Under the pieces are notes generated by a model, which was not told the origin of the DNA, did not search any database, and was given only the letters and a program-made list of their open reading frames with translations. Shown here piece after piece: positions 16,615-23,695 of a DNA stretch of 46,006 nucleotides. The number at the start of each line of letters is the position of its first letter. The first letter of the stretch is position 1. Source of the DNA: Chthoniobacterales bacterium (GTDB lineage Bacteria; Verrucomicrobiota; Verrucomicrobiia; Chthoniobacterales; JAATET01); assembly GCA_036569045.1 (NCBI GenBank), contig DATCRI010000010.1:1-46006 (forward strand), written 5' to 3'. Made by a program: the position numbers and the translations under genes.

Positions 16615-17589
16615 ATGGCCCTTATCGAATACCGCGACGCCCTGAACCAGGCCTTTGCCGAAGAAATCGAGCGCGACCCCAACGTGTTCCTCATCGGCGA
16701 GGAAGTCGCTGAATACGACGGCGCGTATAAGGTCACCCGCGGTCTCTGGAAAAAATACGGCGACAAGCGCCTCGTCGACGCCCCGATCAGCGAGGCCGGA
16801 TTCATCGGCATGGCCGTGGGCGCTTCGATGCTCGGCCTGCGTCCCGTCATCGAGCTGATGTTCTGGAGCTTCTGCACGGTCGCCTACGACCAGATCATCA
16901 ATAACGCCGGCTGCGTGCGCTACATGAGCGGCGGCCTCATCAATTGCCCGATCGTCATTCGCGGTCCCGCCAATGGCGGCACCGGCGTCGGCGCCACCCA
17001 CTCGCACACTCCCGAAAACTGGCTTGCGAATATTCCCGGCCTCAAGGTCGTGAGCGCCGCCACCGCCTACGACGCGAAGGGTCTCATGAAGACGGCGATC
17101 CGTGACAACGATCCCGTGATGTTCATGGAGAACACGCTGCTCTACGGCGAAAAGGGCGAAGTGCCCGATGAGGAATACACGATCCCTCTTGGTCTCGCGG
17201 ACATCAAACGCGAGGGCAGCGACATCACTTTCATCGCGCACGGTCGCGCGGCGCTTACCTCGGTGAAAGCCGCCGAACAGCTCGCTCACGAAAAGGGCAT
17301 TCAGGCCGAGGTCCTTGATCTCCGCTCGATTCGTCCCATCGATGAAGACGCGATCCTCCGTTCCGTCAGCAAGACGCACCGCGTCGTTCTCGTCGACGAG
17401 AACAAGCCGTTCTGCGGCGTCTCCGCGCAGGTCGCGACGATGATCCAGGAAAAAATCTTCGACGAACTCGACGCGCCCATTCGCCGCGTCTGCACGATCG
17501 ACGCCCCCGCGATCTACAGCCCCGAGGTCGAGAAGCTCCAGCTTCCCACCGTCGAACGCATCCTCGAAAAAGCTCTCACCATTCTCTGA
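16615..17589 (+). CDS. pdhB: Pyruvate dehydrogenase E1 component, beta subunit
   Basis: A 324-residue transketolase-like subunit that forms the E1 heterotetramer with PdhA. Typical landmarks are ALIEYRDALNQAFAEEIERD at the start, FLIGEEVAEYDGAYKVTRGL, DAPISEAGFIGMAVGASMLG and, in the C-terminal domain, VLDLRSIRPIDEDAILRSV with HRVVLVDENK. Length is normal. It starts 42 bases after pdhA with no visible Shine-Dalgarno sequence, which is common in this window. Confidence 0.96.
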   Translation: MALIEYRDALNQAFAEEIERDPNVFLIGEEVAEYDGAYKVTRGLWKKYGDKRLVDAPISEAGFIGMAVGASMLGLRPVIELMFWSFCTVAYDQIINNAGCVRYMSGGLINCPIVIRGPANGGTGVGATHSHTPENWLANIPGLKVVSAATAYDAKGLMKTAIRDNDPVMFMENTLLYGEKGEVPDEEYTIPLGLADIKREGSDITFIAHGRAALTSVKAAEQLAHEKGIQAEVLDLRSIRPIDEDAILRSVSKTHRVVLVDENKPFCGVSAQVATMIQEKIFDELDAPIRRVCTIDAPAIYSPEVEKLQLPTVERILEKALTIL

Positions 17590-17649
17590 GCGGACCGTCC
17601 CCGACGGCCACTCGCCTTCTCAAACTCAAGACTTAGAACTTCCCGTCCC

Positions 17650-18900
17650 ATGCCTGTAATCAACATGCCCAAATTGAGCGACACCATGACCGAGGGCACC
17701 CTCGTTCGCTGGCTCAAGAAAGAAGGCGATCAGATCGAAATGGGAGACATCCTCGCCGAGGTCGAAACCGACAAGGCGACGATGGAAATGGAAGCCTTCG
17801 ACGAAGGCGTCCTCAAGGAGGTCTACGTCAAGGAAGGTGGCAAGATTGCCGTCGGCCAGAAGATCGCGCTCATCCTCGGTGACGGGGAATCCGCCGACGC
17901 GCCAGCCGCAGCTCCCGCCACGAAAGCCGACGCTCCCGCTCCCGCTCCCGCCGCCAAGCCGGAATCCGCCCCGCCGACCCCGCAGCCTGCCGCTCCCGCA
18001 CCAGCCCCCAGCAACAGCCGAGTAAAGGCCTCGCCGCTCGCGAAGAAGGTCGCCGCCGAACGCGGTGTCAGCCTCGAGGGCATTGTCGGCTCCGGCCCCG
18101 GAGGTCGCATCGTCGAAAAGGACGTCCCCGCCGCCGGCTCCGCGCCGAAGGCCGGAGGCGCTCCCGCTGCAGCCCCTGCTCCGATCAAACTCGAGAAGAC
18201 CGGCGGCGAAGAAAAGCGCGTCGAGCTTTCCGGCATGCGCCGCGTCATTGCCGAGCGCCTGCTCGCGAGCAAGACGCAGATCCCGCATTTTTATCTTTCC
18301 GTCGAAGTCGACGCCGCACCACTCATGCGCCTCCGGGCCGAGGTGAACGCCGCCAACGAGGCGGCCGGCCTGCCGAAGATCACCGTCAATGACTTTGTCC
18401 TGCTCGCCGTCGCTCGCGCCGCGCAGCAATGCCCGAAGGTCAACGCCGCCTGGGGCGGCGACCACGTCATGGAATACGGCAGCGTGAACATTTCCGTCGC
18501 CGTCGCCGTCGATGATGGCCTCGTCACTCCCGTCATCCGCAACGCCCAGAATCTCTCGCTCCGCGAGATCAGCCTCGCGGTCAAGGACGTCGCCACTCGC
18601 GCCCGCAACAAGAAGCTCAAGCCCGAGGAATACGTCGGTGGCACCATCACCGTCTCGAACCTCGGCAGCTACGGCATCGATCAGTTCTACGCGATCGTGA
18701 ATCCGCCGCAGTCCGCGATTCTCGCCGTCGGCGGCATCGTCAAGAAGCCGGTCGTCAATGCAAAGGACGAGATCGTGGTTGGCCAGCGCATGAATGTCTC
18801 CCTCAGCGGCGACCATCGCGTGGTCGACGGCGCCGTCGGTGCCGAATACCTCGGCGCGCTCCGCAAGCTCATCGAAAATCCCGCACTGATGCTGTTCTAG
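17650..18900 (+). CDS. pdhC: Dihydrolipoamide acetyltransferase (PDH E2)
   Basis: A 416-residue E2 core protein. There is a single N-terminal lipoyl domain (about 1-75) with the lipoylated Lys42 in ETDKATMEMEAF. A Pro/Ala-rich flexible linker (about 80-122) follows, then a peripheral-subunit-binding domain (about 123-160; SPLAKKVAAERGVSLEGIVG). A second short linker leads to the catalytic acyltransferase domain (about 185-416), which carries SGDHRVVDGAVGAEYL with the active-site His. It transfers acetyl groups from lipoamide to CoA and forms the scaffold of the complex. The single lipoyl domain is like Gram-positive and mitochondrial E2 rather than the three-domain E. coli form. Confidence 0.95.
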   Translation: MPVINMPKLSDTMTEGTLVRWLKKEGDQIEMGDILAEVETDKATMEMEAFDEGVLKEVYVKEGGKIAVGQKIALILGDGESADAPAAAPATKADAPAPAPAAKPESAPPTPQPAAPAPAPSNSRVKASPLAKKVAAERGVSLEGIVGSGPGGRIVEKDVPAAGSAPKAGGAPAAAPAPIKLEKTGGEEKRVELSGMRRVIAERLLASKTQIPHFYLSVEVDAAPLMRLRAEVNAANEAAGLPKITVNDFVLLAVARAAQQCPKVNAAWGGDHVMEYGSVNISVAVAVDDGLVTPVIRNAQNLSLREISLAVKDVATRARNKKLKPEEYVGGTITVSNLGSYGIDQFYAIVNPPQSAILAVGGIVKKPVVNAKDEIVVGQRMNVSLSGDHRVVDGAVGAEYLGALRKLIENPALMLF

Positions 18901-18938
18901 CCATCCGTGCGGATTCGCCCCTCCACTCACTTACTCTC

Positions 18939-20330
18939 ATGGCCAACTACGATCTCATTGTCATCGGCGCAGGACCCGCCGGCTACGTCGGCGCGATTCG
19001 CGCGGCTCAACTCGGTAAAAAAGTCGCCGTTGTCGATTTCGAACGCGGCGGCGGCACCTGCAACAACTACGGTTGCATCCCGACCAAGGCACTCCTGAAA
19101 AACGCCGAACTCTATCACGAAATCAAGCACCGCGCGGCCGAGTTCGGCTTCAAGGTCAGCGGGCTCGAATACGATTGGGCCGCCATCATCAAGCGCTCCC
19201 GCGACGTCTCGCAGAAGGGTTCCGCTGGTCTCGATTTTCTCTTCAAGAAGAACAAGATCGATTTCCTCAAGGGCACGGCCACGTTCGATAAGGCCGGTGA
19301 AGTCCGCGTCGCTGCGGCCGACGGCAAGGTGGAAACCCACACCGCCTCGAAGATCCTCATCGCCACCGGCTGTGTCTCCCGCCCGATGCCCGGCTTCCCC
19401 TTCAATGGCAAGACCGTCATCGGCTCGAAGGAAGCTCTCCAGCTTGCCGAGCAGCCGAAGTCCGTCGTCGTGATCGGCGCGGGTGCCATTGGCATCGAGT
19501 TCGCCTATTTCTGGAATGCCTTTGGCACGAAGGTCACGGTCGTCGAAATGATGCCGAACATCCTCCCCGTCGAGGACACCGAGGTCTCCGTTGCCCTCGA
19601 GAAGAGCCTCACCAAGCAGGGCCTCACGCTTCTCACCAATCACAAGACGACGAAAACCGAAGCCACCGACAAGGGCGTGAAGATCACCGTCGCCGATGCG
19701 AAGGGGGTCGAAAAAGTCCTCGAGGCTGACCTCGCGCTTGTCGCCATCGGCGTCGCCCCGGTTGTTCCCGGCGGTAATCTCAAGATCGGCCTCACCGATC
19801 GCGGCTACATCCAGGTGAACGACAAATACGAGACCTCCGTTCCCGGCATCTTCGCCGCCGGCGACATCATTGGGCCGCCCTGGCTCGCGCACGTTGCCAG
19901 CTTCGAAGCCGTGCAGGCTGTCGAAGGCATGTTCGTTGCCGGTCACAAGCCGAAGAAGGTCACGCTCTTCCCGGGTTGCACCTACTGCCACCCGCAGGTC
20001 GCCAGCATGGGCCTCACCGAACGCGCCGCGAAGGAAAAGGGCCTCAAATACAAGGTCGGCAAGTTCGCCTTCATGGCCAGCGGCAAGGCCCGCGCCATCG
20101 GCGAGACCGACGGCTTCGTGAAGCTTATCACCGGTGAGAAGCACGGCGAAATTCTTGGCGCTCACCTCATCGGAGCCGACGCCACCGAGATGCTTGCCGA
20201 GCTGGGCCTCGCGATGAACAGCGAACTCACCCTCGACGAGATCCACGCGACGATTCACGCGCATCCGACGCTCAGCGAGTCCGTCCACGAGGCGGCCCTC
20301 GCCGCCGAAGGACACGCGATCCACTCGTAG
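18939..20330 (+). CDS. lpdA: Dihydrolipoyl dehydrogenase (PDH E3)
   Basis: A 463-residue FAD-dependent disulfide oxidoreductase that reoxidises lipoamide and yields NADH. FAD motif DLIVIGAGPAGYVGAIRAAQLG, redox-active pair Cys41 and Cys46 in TCNNYGCIPTK, NAD motif SVVVIGAGAIGIEFAYFW, and the C-terminal HAHPTLSESVHEAAL with the catalytic His-Glu are all present. The active-site segment reads CNNYGC where CLNVGC is usual; the two cysteines and their spacing are intact. It is the last pdh gene. The next frame, an ABC permease, begins 42 bases on and may be cotranscribed. Confidence 0.96.
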   Translation: MANYDLIVIGAGPAGYVGAIRAAQLGKKVAVVDFERGGGTCNNYGCIPTKALLKNAELYHEIKHRAAEFGFKVSGLEYDWAAIIKRSRDVSQKGSAGLDFLFKKNKIDFLKGTATFDKAGEVRVAAADGKVETHTASKILIATGCVSRPMPGFPFNGKTVIGSKEALQLAEQPKSVVVIGAGAIGIEFAYFWNAFGTKVTVVEMMPNILPVEDTEVSVALEKSLTKQGLTLLTNHKTTKTEATDKGVKITVADAKGVEKVLEADLALVAIGVAPVVPGGNLKIGLTDRGYIQVNDKYETSVPGIFAAGDIIGPPWLAHVASFEAVQAVEGMFVAGHKPKKVTLFPGCTYCHPQVASMGLTERAAKEKGLKYKVGKFAFMASGKARAIGETDGFVKLITGEKHGEILGAHLIGADATEMLAELGLAMNSELTLDEIHATIHAHPTLSESVHEAALAAEGHAIHS

Positions 20331-20372
20331 GCAGCCGCGCATGGCCGGGGATTTCGCAGAAGGTTGGACCCT

Positions 20373-21170
20373 GTGAAACTCCCCGCCACCGCGACGCTCG
20401 CGACGCTTTTTCTCGATCGCCCGCACGCGCCTTCGCCCCTGTGGGCGCGAGTGACGATTTTCTCGATCGTTGCTCTGATCTTTGCAGCCATTTGCTCGGC
20501 GGCACTCGCCGCCTCCACCTCGAACTGGCGCGCGGTCTGGGATTATCGCGAAGTCTTCTGGCAGGGCTGGCTTCTCACGATTCGCATTTCCCTCGCCGCC
20601 CTCATTTTCAGCACGTCGGCCGGCCTCATCCTCGCCCTTTCCCGGCGCTCTCCCTTCATCCCCCTTCGGGCCGTTGCCCAGCTCGTCATCGAGATCGTCC
20701 GGGGAACCCCGCTCCTCGTCCAGATCCTCGCCCTCTGGTTCATCGCCGCCAGCCAGCTCCACTTCGAGAATCGTCTCTGGGCCGGCATCCTCATCCTCTC
20801 CCTTTTCAGCTCCGCCTACCTTGCCGAGATCATTCGCTCCGGCATCGAGAGCGTCGGCGCCTCCCAGCTCGAGTCCGCCAGGGCCATCGGTCTCTCGACT
20901 CTGCAGACCTACCGGTTCATCATCTTTCCGCAGGCCATTCGCCAGATTCTCCCCGCTCTTGCCGGCCAGTTCGCCTCGCTCATCAAGGATTCCTCGCTGC
21001 TTTCGATCATCGGCCTCCAGGAATTCACCTTCGCCTCCCAGCAGGTGAACTCCGCGACCTACAGCACCCTCGAGAGCTACTTTCCCCTCGCGATCGGGTA
21101 TCTCCTGCTCACCCTTCCGATCTCCGCCTTCTCCCGGCTCCTGGAACGCCGCTTCCACTATGAAAGTTGA
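20373..21170 (+). CDS. Amino-acid ABC transporter, permease subunit
   Basis: A 265-residue membrane protein of the polar-amino-acid permease type. An early hydrophobic segment (about 28-48) precedes the domain that starts at WQGWLLTIRISLAALIFSTS. The family loop EIVRGTPLLVQ and the EAA-like motif region SQLESARAIGLSTLQTYRFI (coupling to the ATPase) are clear. The GTG at 20373 is chosen because AGAAGG lies about 10 bases upstream; a TTG nine bases earlier would be too close. The last 11 bases overlap the ATPase gene. No periplasmic solute-binding gene is next to it, so substrate is uncertain and the binding protein must be encoded elsewhere. Confidence 0.9.
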   Translation: MKLPATATLATLFLDRPHAPSPLWARVTIFSIVALIFAAICSAALAASTSNWRAVWDYREVFWQGWLLTIRISLAALIFSTSAGLILALSRRSPFIPLRAVAQLVIEIVRGTPLLVQILALWFIAASQLHFENRLWAGILILSLFSSAYLAEIIRSGIESVGASQLESARAIGLSTLQTYRFIIFPQAIRQILPALAGQFASLIKDSSLLSIIGLQEFTFASQQVNSATYSTLESYFPLAIGYLLLTLPISAFSRLLERRFHYES

Positions 21171-21891
21171 GCTGCGCAACGTCTCGAAACGGTTCGGCGG
21201 TCAGGTTGTCCTTCGCGACATTTCGCGGACGCTCGAGTTCCCGCATTCGCTCGTCCTTATCGGTCCCTCGGGCGGAGGAAAATCCACGCTTCTCCGCCTG
21301 CTGGCTGGATTGATCGTTCCCGACGAAGGCGAGATTTTCGTCGACGGAAAGCAGATTCCCCGTCGCAACGCGGCCCTTCGCACTTATCGCGCGGAACTCG
21401 GCATCGTCTTTCAGGCCTACAATCTCTTTCCGCACCTTTCCGCCCTGGAAAACATCTGCCTCCCGCTCGTTCAGGTCCATCGACTTCCCGCCCAAGAGGC
21501 CCATGCGCGCGCCAGGGAGGTCCTTGCACGCTTCCAGCTCGCGGACCACATCCACAAGCGCCCGGCGGAGCTTTCCGGTGGTCAGCGCCAGCGCGTCGCC
21601 ATTGCCAGGGCAGTGGCCATTCGCCCGAAGCTCCTCCTTTTCGACGAGCCGACCTCGGCCTTGGATCCCGAAATGACCGCCGAGGTTCTCGACCTGCTCG
21701 CCGAGCTCCGATCCGAGGGTTCCCCTCTCGTCCTGGTGACCCACGCCATGGGGTTTGCCCGCCATACGGCAGACCTGGTCGCTTTCGTCTCGGGCGGGAC
21801 CCTTCTCGAGGTGGGTCCTCCCACGCATCTCTTCGATGCGCCGGAACGTCCGGAAGTCCGGCGCTTTCTGGAAAGAGTGCTTCGTTACTGA
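21160..21891 (+). CDS. Amino-acid ABC transporter, ATP-binding subunit
   Basis: A 243-residue ATPase of the GlnQ/HisP type. Walker A is GPSGGGKSTLLRLLAG, the Q-loop lies in VFQAYNLFPHL, the signature is [14 protein letters not shown], Walker B is LLFDEPTSALDPEMT and the switch His is in LVTHAMGFA. It powers the permease encoded just upstream, whose 3' end it overlaps by 11 bases. Position behind the pdh genes suggests import of amino acids that feed pyruvate or acetyl-CoA, but this is only a guess. Confidence 0.94.
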   Translation: MKVELRNVSKRFGGQVVLRDISRTLEFPHSLVLIGPSGGGKSTLLRLLAGLIVPDEGEIFVDGKQIPRRNAALRTYRAELGIVFQAYNLFPHLSALENICLPLVQVHRLPAQEAHARAREVLARFQLADHIHKRPAELSGGQRQRVAIARAVAIRPKLLLFDEPTSALDPEMTAEVLDLLAELRSEGSPLVLVTHAMGFARHTADLVAFVSGGTLLEVGPPTHLFDAPERPEVRRFLERVLRY

Positions 21892-22194
21892 AGAATCAGG
21901 AATTGCGTCGAAATGAGCACCCGGCATTCACTTGTTCACATCCTGAATAAGATGTGTCTTTGGGTGACCCATAACTTCTTATTCTTAATGCTGCGAATAA
22001 CTCCCCGGAATCGTGTTCCTCTGTGGATTTAAGCCTGTTCCACGCCGATTGGACCTTGTGAATGACTTTGCCGCCGTTGCGATCGGTTCCCGACAACTCG
22101 CGGAAAATCTGGAAAAGACCACAAGCGCCCGCAACCATTCACCACTTATTCACAAACTGCTCACGACTCCGACGCTTGCAAAAATCGCCCCGGT
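21892..22194. other. Gene-free AT-rich region with DnaA-box-like words: candidate replication origin
   Basis: This 303-base gap has no plausible gene. Positions 21941-22000 are only about 37% G+C, far below the surroundings. DnaA-box-like 9-mers (consensus TTATNCACA): TTATTCACA at 22146-22154 (exact); TTGTTCACA at 21932-21940 (one mismatch); on the minus strand TTATTCGCA at 21992-22000 and TCATTCACA at 22057-22065 (one mismatch each) and AAATCCACA at 22022-22030 (two). TTATTC recurs at 21979 and, reversed, at 21942-21950. A parS half-site, TGTTCCACG, is at 22036-22044. Box clustering, an unwinding-prone stretch and parS-like sites 10 kb away suggest oriC. dnaA, dnaN and rsmG are not in the window, so this remains a hypothesis. 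Confidence 0.4.
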
Positions 22195-22201
22195 TCAGGG
22201 G
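22181..22201 (-). terminator. Possible terminator overlapping the stop of the 22195-22728 gene
   Basis: On the minus strand CCCC-TGAACC-GGGG (22188-22201 read in reverse) is followed by CGATTTTTGC. This is a short GC hairpin with a T-run, the form of an intrinsic terminator. The stop codon of the leftward gene lies inside it. The stem is only 4 base pairs, so strength is doubtful. Confidence 0.35.
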
Positions 22202-22728
22202 GTGTAGCGGGCCGCGATGATCGTCGTGAAGTTCATGTGAGTGATCGTCGTGCGGCCCTTGATCGAGGTCTGCGTCTTGTTTTTCGTCTGCCGAATGCTG
22301 ATGAGCTGCGGCACCCCGCCGGCGACGGATCCGGATCCCTCGTAGCTGTTCTCGGTAAACTTGCGGAGACCGACCTTCACGCCCTCGAGGATCGAAATTT
22401 TGACGGAGAGATTCGATCCGTTCAGCGAGCCAGCGACATCTGCGCGCTGGTTCGTCAGGCGGGTCGAACTCGCGAAACTGCCGCCGGGAGTGATGCCCAA
22501 GCTTTGCGCAAAGACCACCCAGCCGCCGCGCAGTCCGGTCACATTCGTTTCGGTGCGGTCGGAGTCCGTGATCTTCACGAGATCGACCTTGCCGAGACCC
22601 GCAACGATGTCCGCCGGTTCACGCTTGTCCGCGAATTGCATGACGGCGATATCGAGACGCCCGGCGTGAGCGGCGAGTGGCGCAAGAAGGAGTGAGGCGG
22701 CAGCGGCGAAAAGAATGGTGGGACGCAT
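22195..22728 (-). CDS. Exported protein of unknown function
   Basis: A 177-residue protein with a good signal peptide (residues 1-22, ending in PLAAHA, cleavage before GRLDI). The mature part begins RLDIAVMQFADKREPADIVA and looks all-beta, with Lys/Thr-rich ends such as IRQTKNKTQTSIKGRTTIT. I do not recognise the family; the opening faintly recalls lipoprotein-like outer-membrane assembly factors. The ATG at 22728 has GGGAAG about 10 bases upstream. Its downstream side faces the candidate origin region, and its 5' end abuts the divergent hydrolase. Confidence 0.65.
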   Translation of the reverse strand: MRPTILFAAAASLLLAPLAAHAGRLDIAVMQFADKREPADIVAGLGKVDLVKITDSDRTETNVTGLRGGWVVFAQSLGITPGGSFASSTRLTNQRADVAGSLNGSNLSVKISILEGVKVGLRKFTENSYEGSGSVAGGVPQLISIRQTKNKTQTSIKGRTTITHMNFTTIIAARYTP

Positions 22729-22774
22729 GCACAAACGCTTCCCAGATGGGTCCGAACCATGCAACAGAAAAGCC

Positions 22775-23695
22775 GTGACGCCATCCCCCGAGACGGACTT
22801 CTGGAGCGCGCCCGATGGCACGCGTTTTCGCCGGGTGCGTTGGAGGGCGGAAAGTGCGCCGCGGGCGAGGGTCATTGCCCTCCACGGGCTGAGCTGCCGC
22901 TCCGAAGATTTTGCCCCGCTGGCGGAGCGCTTCAGCGAGCGCGGGATTCTCGTCGAGGCCTGGGATTTGCGCGGGCAGGGCCTGGATCCCGATCCGACGC
23001 GCCGCGGCGCCTGGCTGGAGATCGACGGCATGCTCGCCGATCTCGCGGCGTTTGCCGGTGAGCCCACGGAGCTGCCGCTCTTCCTTGCCGGGGACAGCAT
23101 GGGCGCCCTTCTCGCGATTCAGGCTGCGGCGCGGCCGGAATGGCGGTCGCGGCTGGCGGGGCTGATGCTGTTCGTGCCGGTGGTCGCGCTTGCCCGGGAG
23201 AATCCGCGGTGGGTGAAGCCGACGCTGCGATTTCTTTCCGCGATCCTCCCGGGTCTGCGGCTGAAGCCGAGCTGGTTCGTGCAGGGCAGCGGCGAGATGC
23301 CCATTCTCACGCGTATTCCGGAGCGTCAGCACGAGCTGGCAACCGCGCCGCATCGCCTCGGCCCGCTCACGTTTTCCTTCCTCGCGAACATGGGCGACCT
23401 TATCGAGACGGCGCCGCCCGCGGCTTCGAAGATCCGGACTCCGACGGCGCTGTTTTCTGCGGGCCATGACGTTTTCATTACCGAGGCCCAGCAATGCGCG
23501 TTTTTTGCGGACATTGCGGCGCCGGACAAGATGCACTTCCATTACCCCGAAGCGTTTCACCAGCTGCTTTTCGATCTCGACGCCGAGCAGGTGCTTGCCG
23601 ACGCGACGGCGTGGATTGAAGCGCGCCTGCCTACGACGCCATCCCTGCGATCAGCGGCGCGTATTTGTCGGTCACGACGTGCCGGCGAATCTTGA
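22775..23695 (+). CDS. Alpha/beta hydrolase, lysophospholipase/monoacylglycerol lipase-like
   Basis: An alpha/beta hydrolase of the serine hydrolase group, 306 residues from the GTG at 22775. The oxyanion-side segment VIALHGLSCRSEDFAPLAER, the later AWDLRGQGLDPDP and the nucleophile elbow LAGDSMGALLAIQAAA fit monoglyceride-lipase/lysophospholipase (Hydrolase_4) members. The catalytic Asp and His lie in ALFSAGHDVF and YPEAFHQLLFDLD. The upstream ATGs at 22715 and 22727 fall inside or at the start of the divergent gene, so the start is uncertain. The natural fold should end near WIEARL; 22 more codons of low-complexity Arg/Ser-rich sequence follow and overlap the convergent fadD-like gene by 65 bases. 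That is a long overlap, and the tail is probably a chance read-through. Confidence 0.82.
   Translation: MTPSPETDFWSAPDGTRFRRVRWRAESAPRARVIALHGLSCRSEDFAPLAERFSERGILVEAWDLRGQGLDPDPTRRGAWLEIDGMLADLAAFAGEPTELPLFLAGDSMGALLAIQAAARPEWRSRLAGLMLFVPVVALARENPRWVKPTLRFLSAILPGLRLKPSWFVQGSGEMPILTRIPERQHELATAPHRLGPLTFSFLANMGDLIETAPPAASKIRTPTALFSAGHDVFITEAQQCAFFADIAAPDKMHFHYPEAFHQLLFDLDAEQVLADATAWIEARLPTTPSLRSAARICRSRRAGES

Noticed and set aside
18927-21179. Antisense open frame of 750 codons opposite lpd and the ABC permease
   Set aside because: The plus strand encodes well-conserved proteins throughout. The antisense translation is low-complexity and Gly/Asp/Glu/Arg-rich, without motifs.
22036-22044. Third parS site in the candidate origin region
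   Set aside because: Only the left half, TGTTCCACG, is present; the right half does not match. It is noted as a half-site, not counted as a parS.
23466-23695. Frameshift in the hydrolase near its C-terminus
   Set aside because: The catalytic His segment and the following helix are in the same frame as the start; only the final 22 codons are odd, so read-through past a lost stop explains it better.
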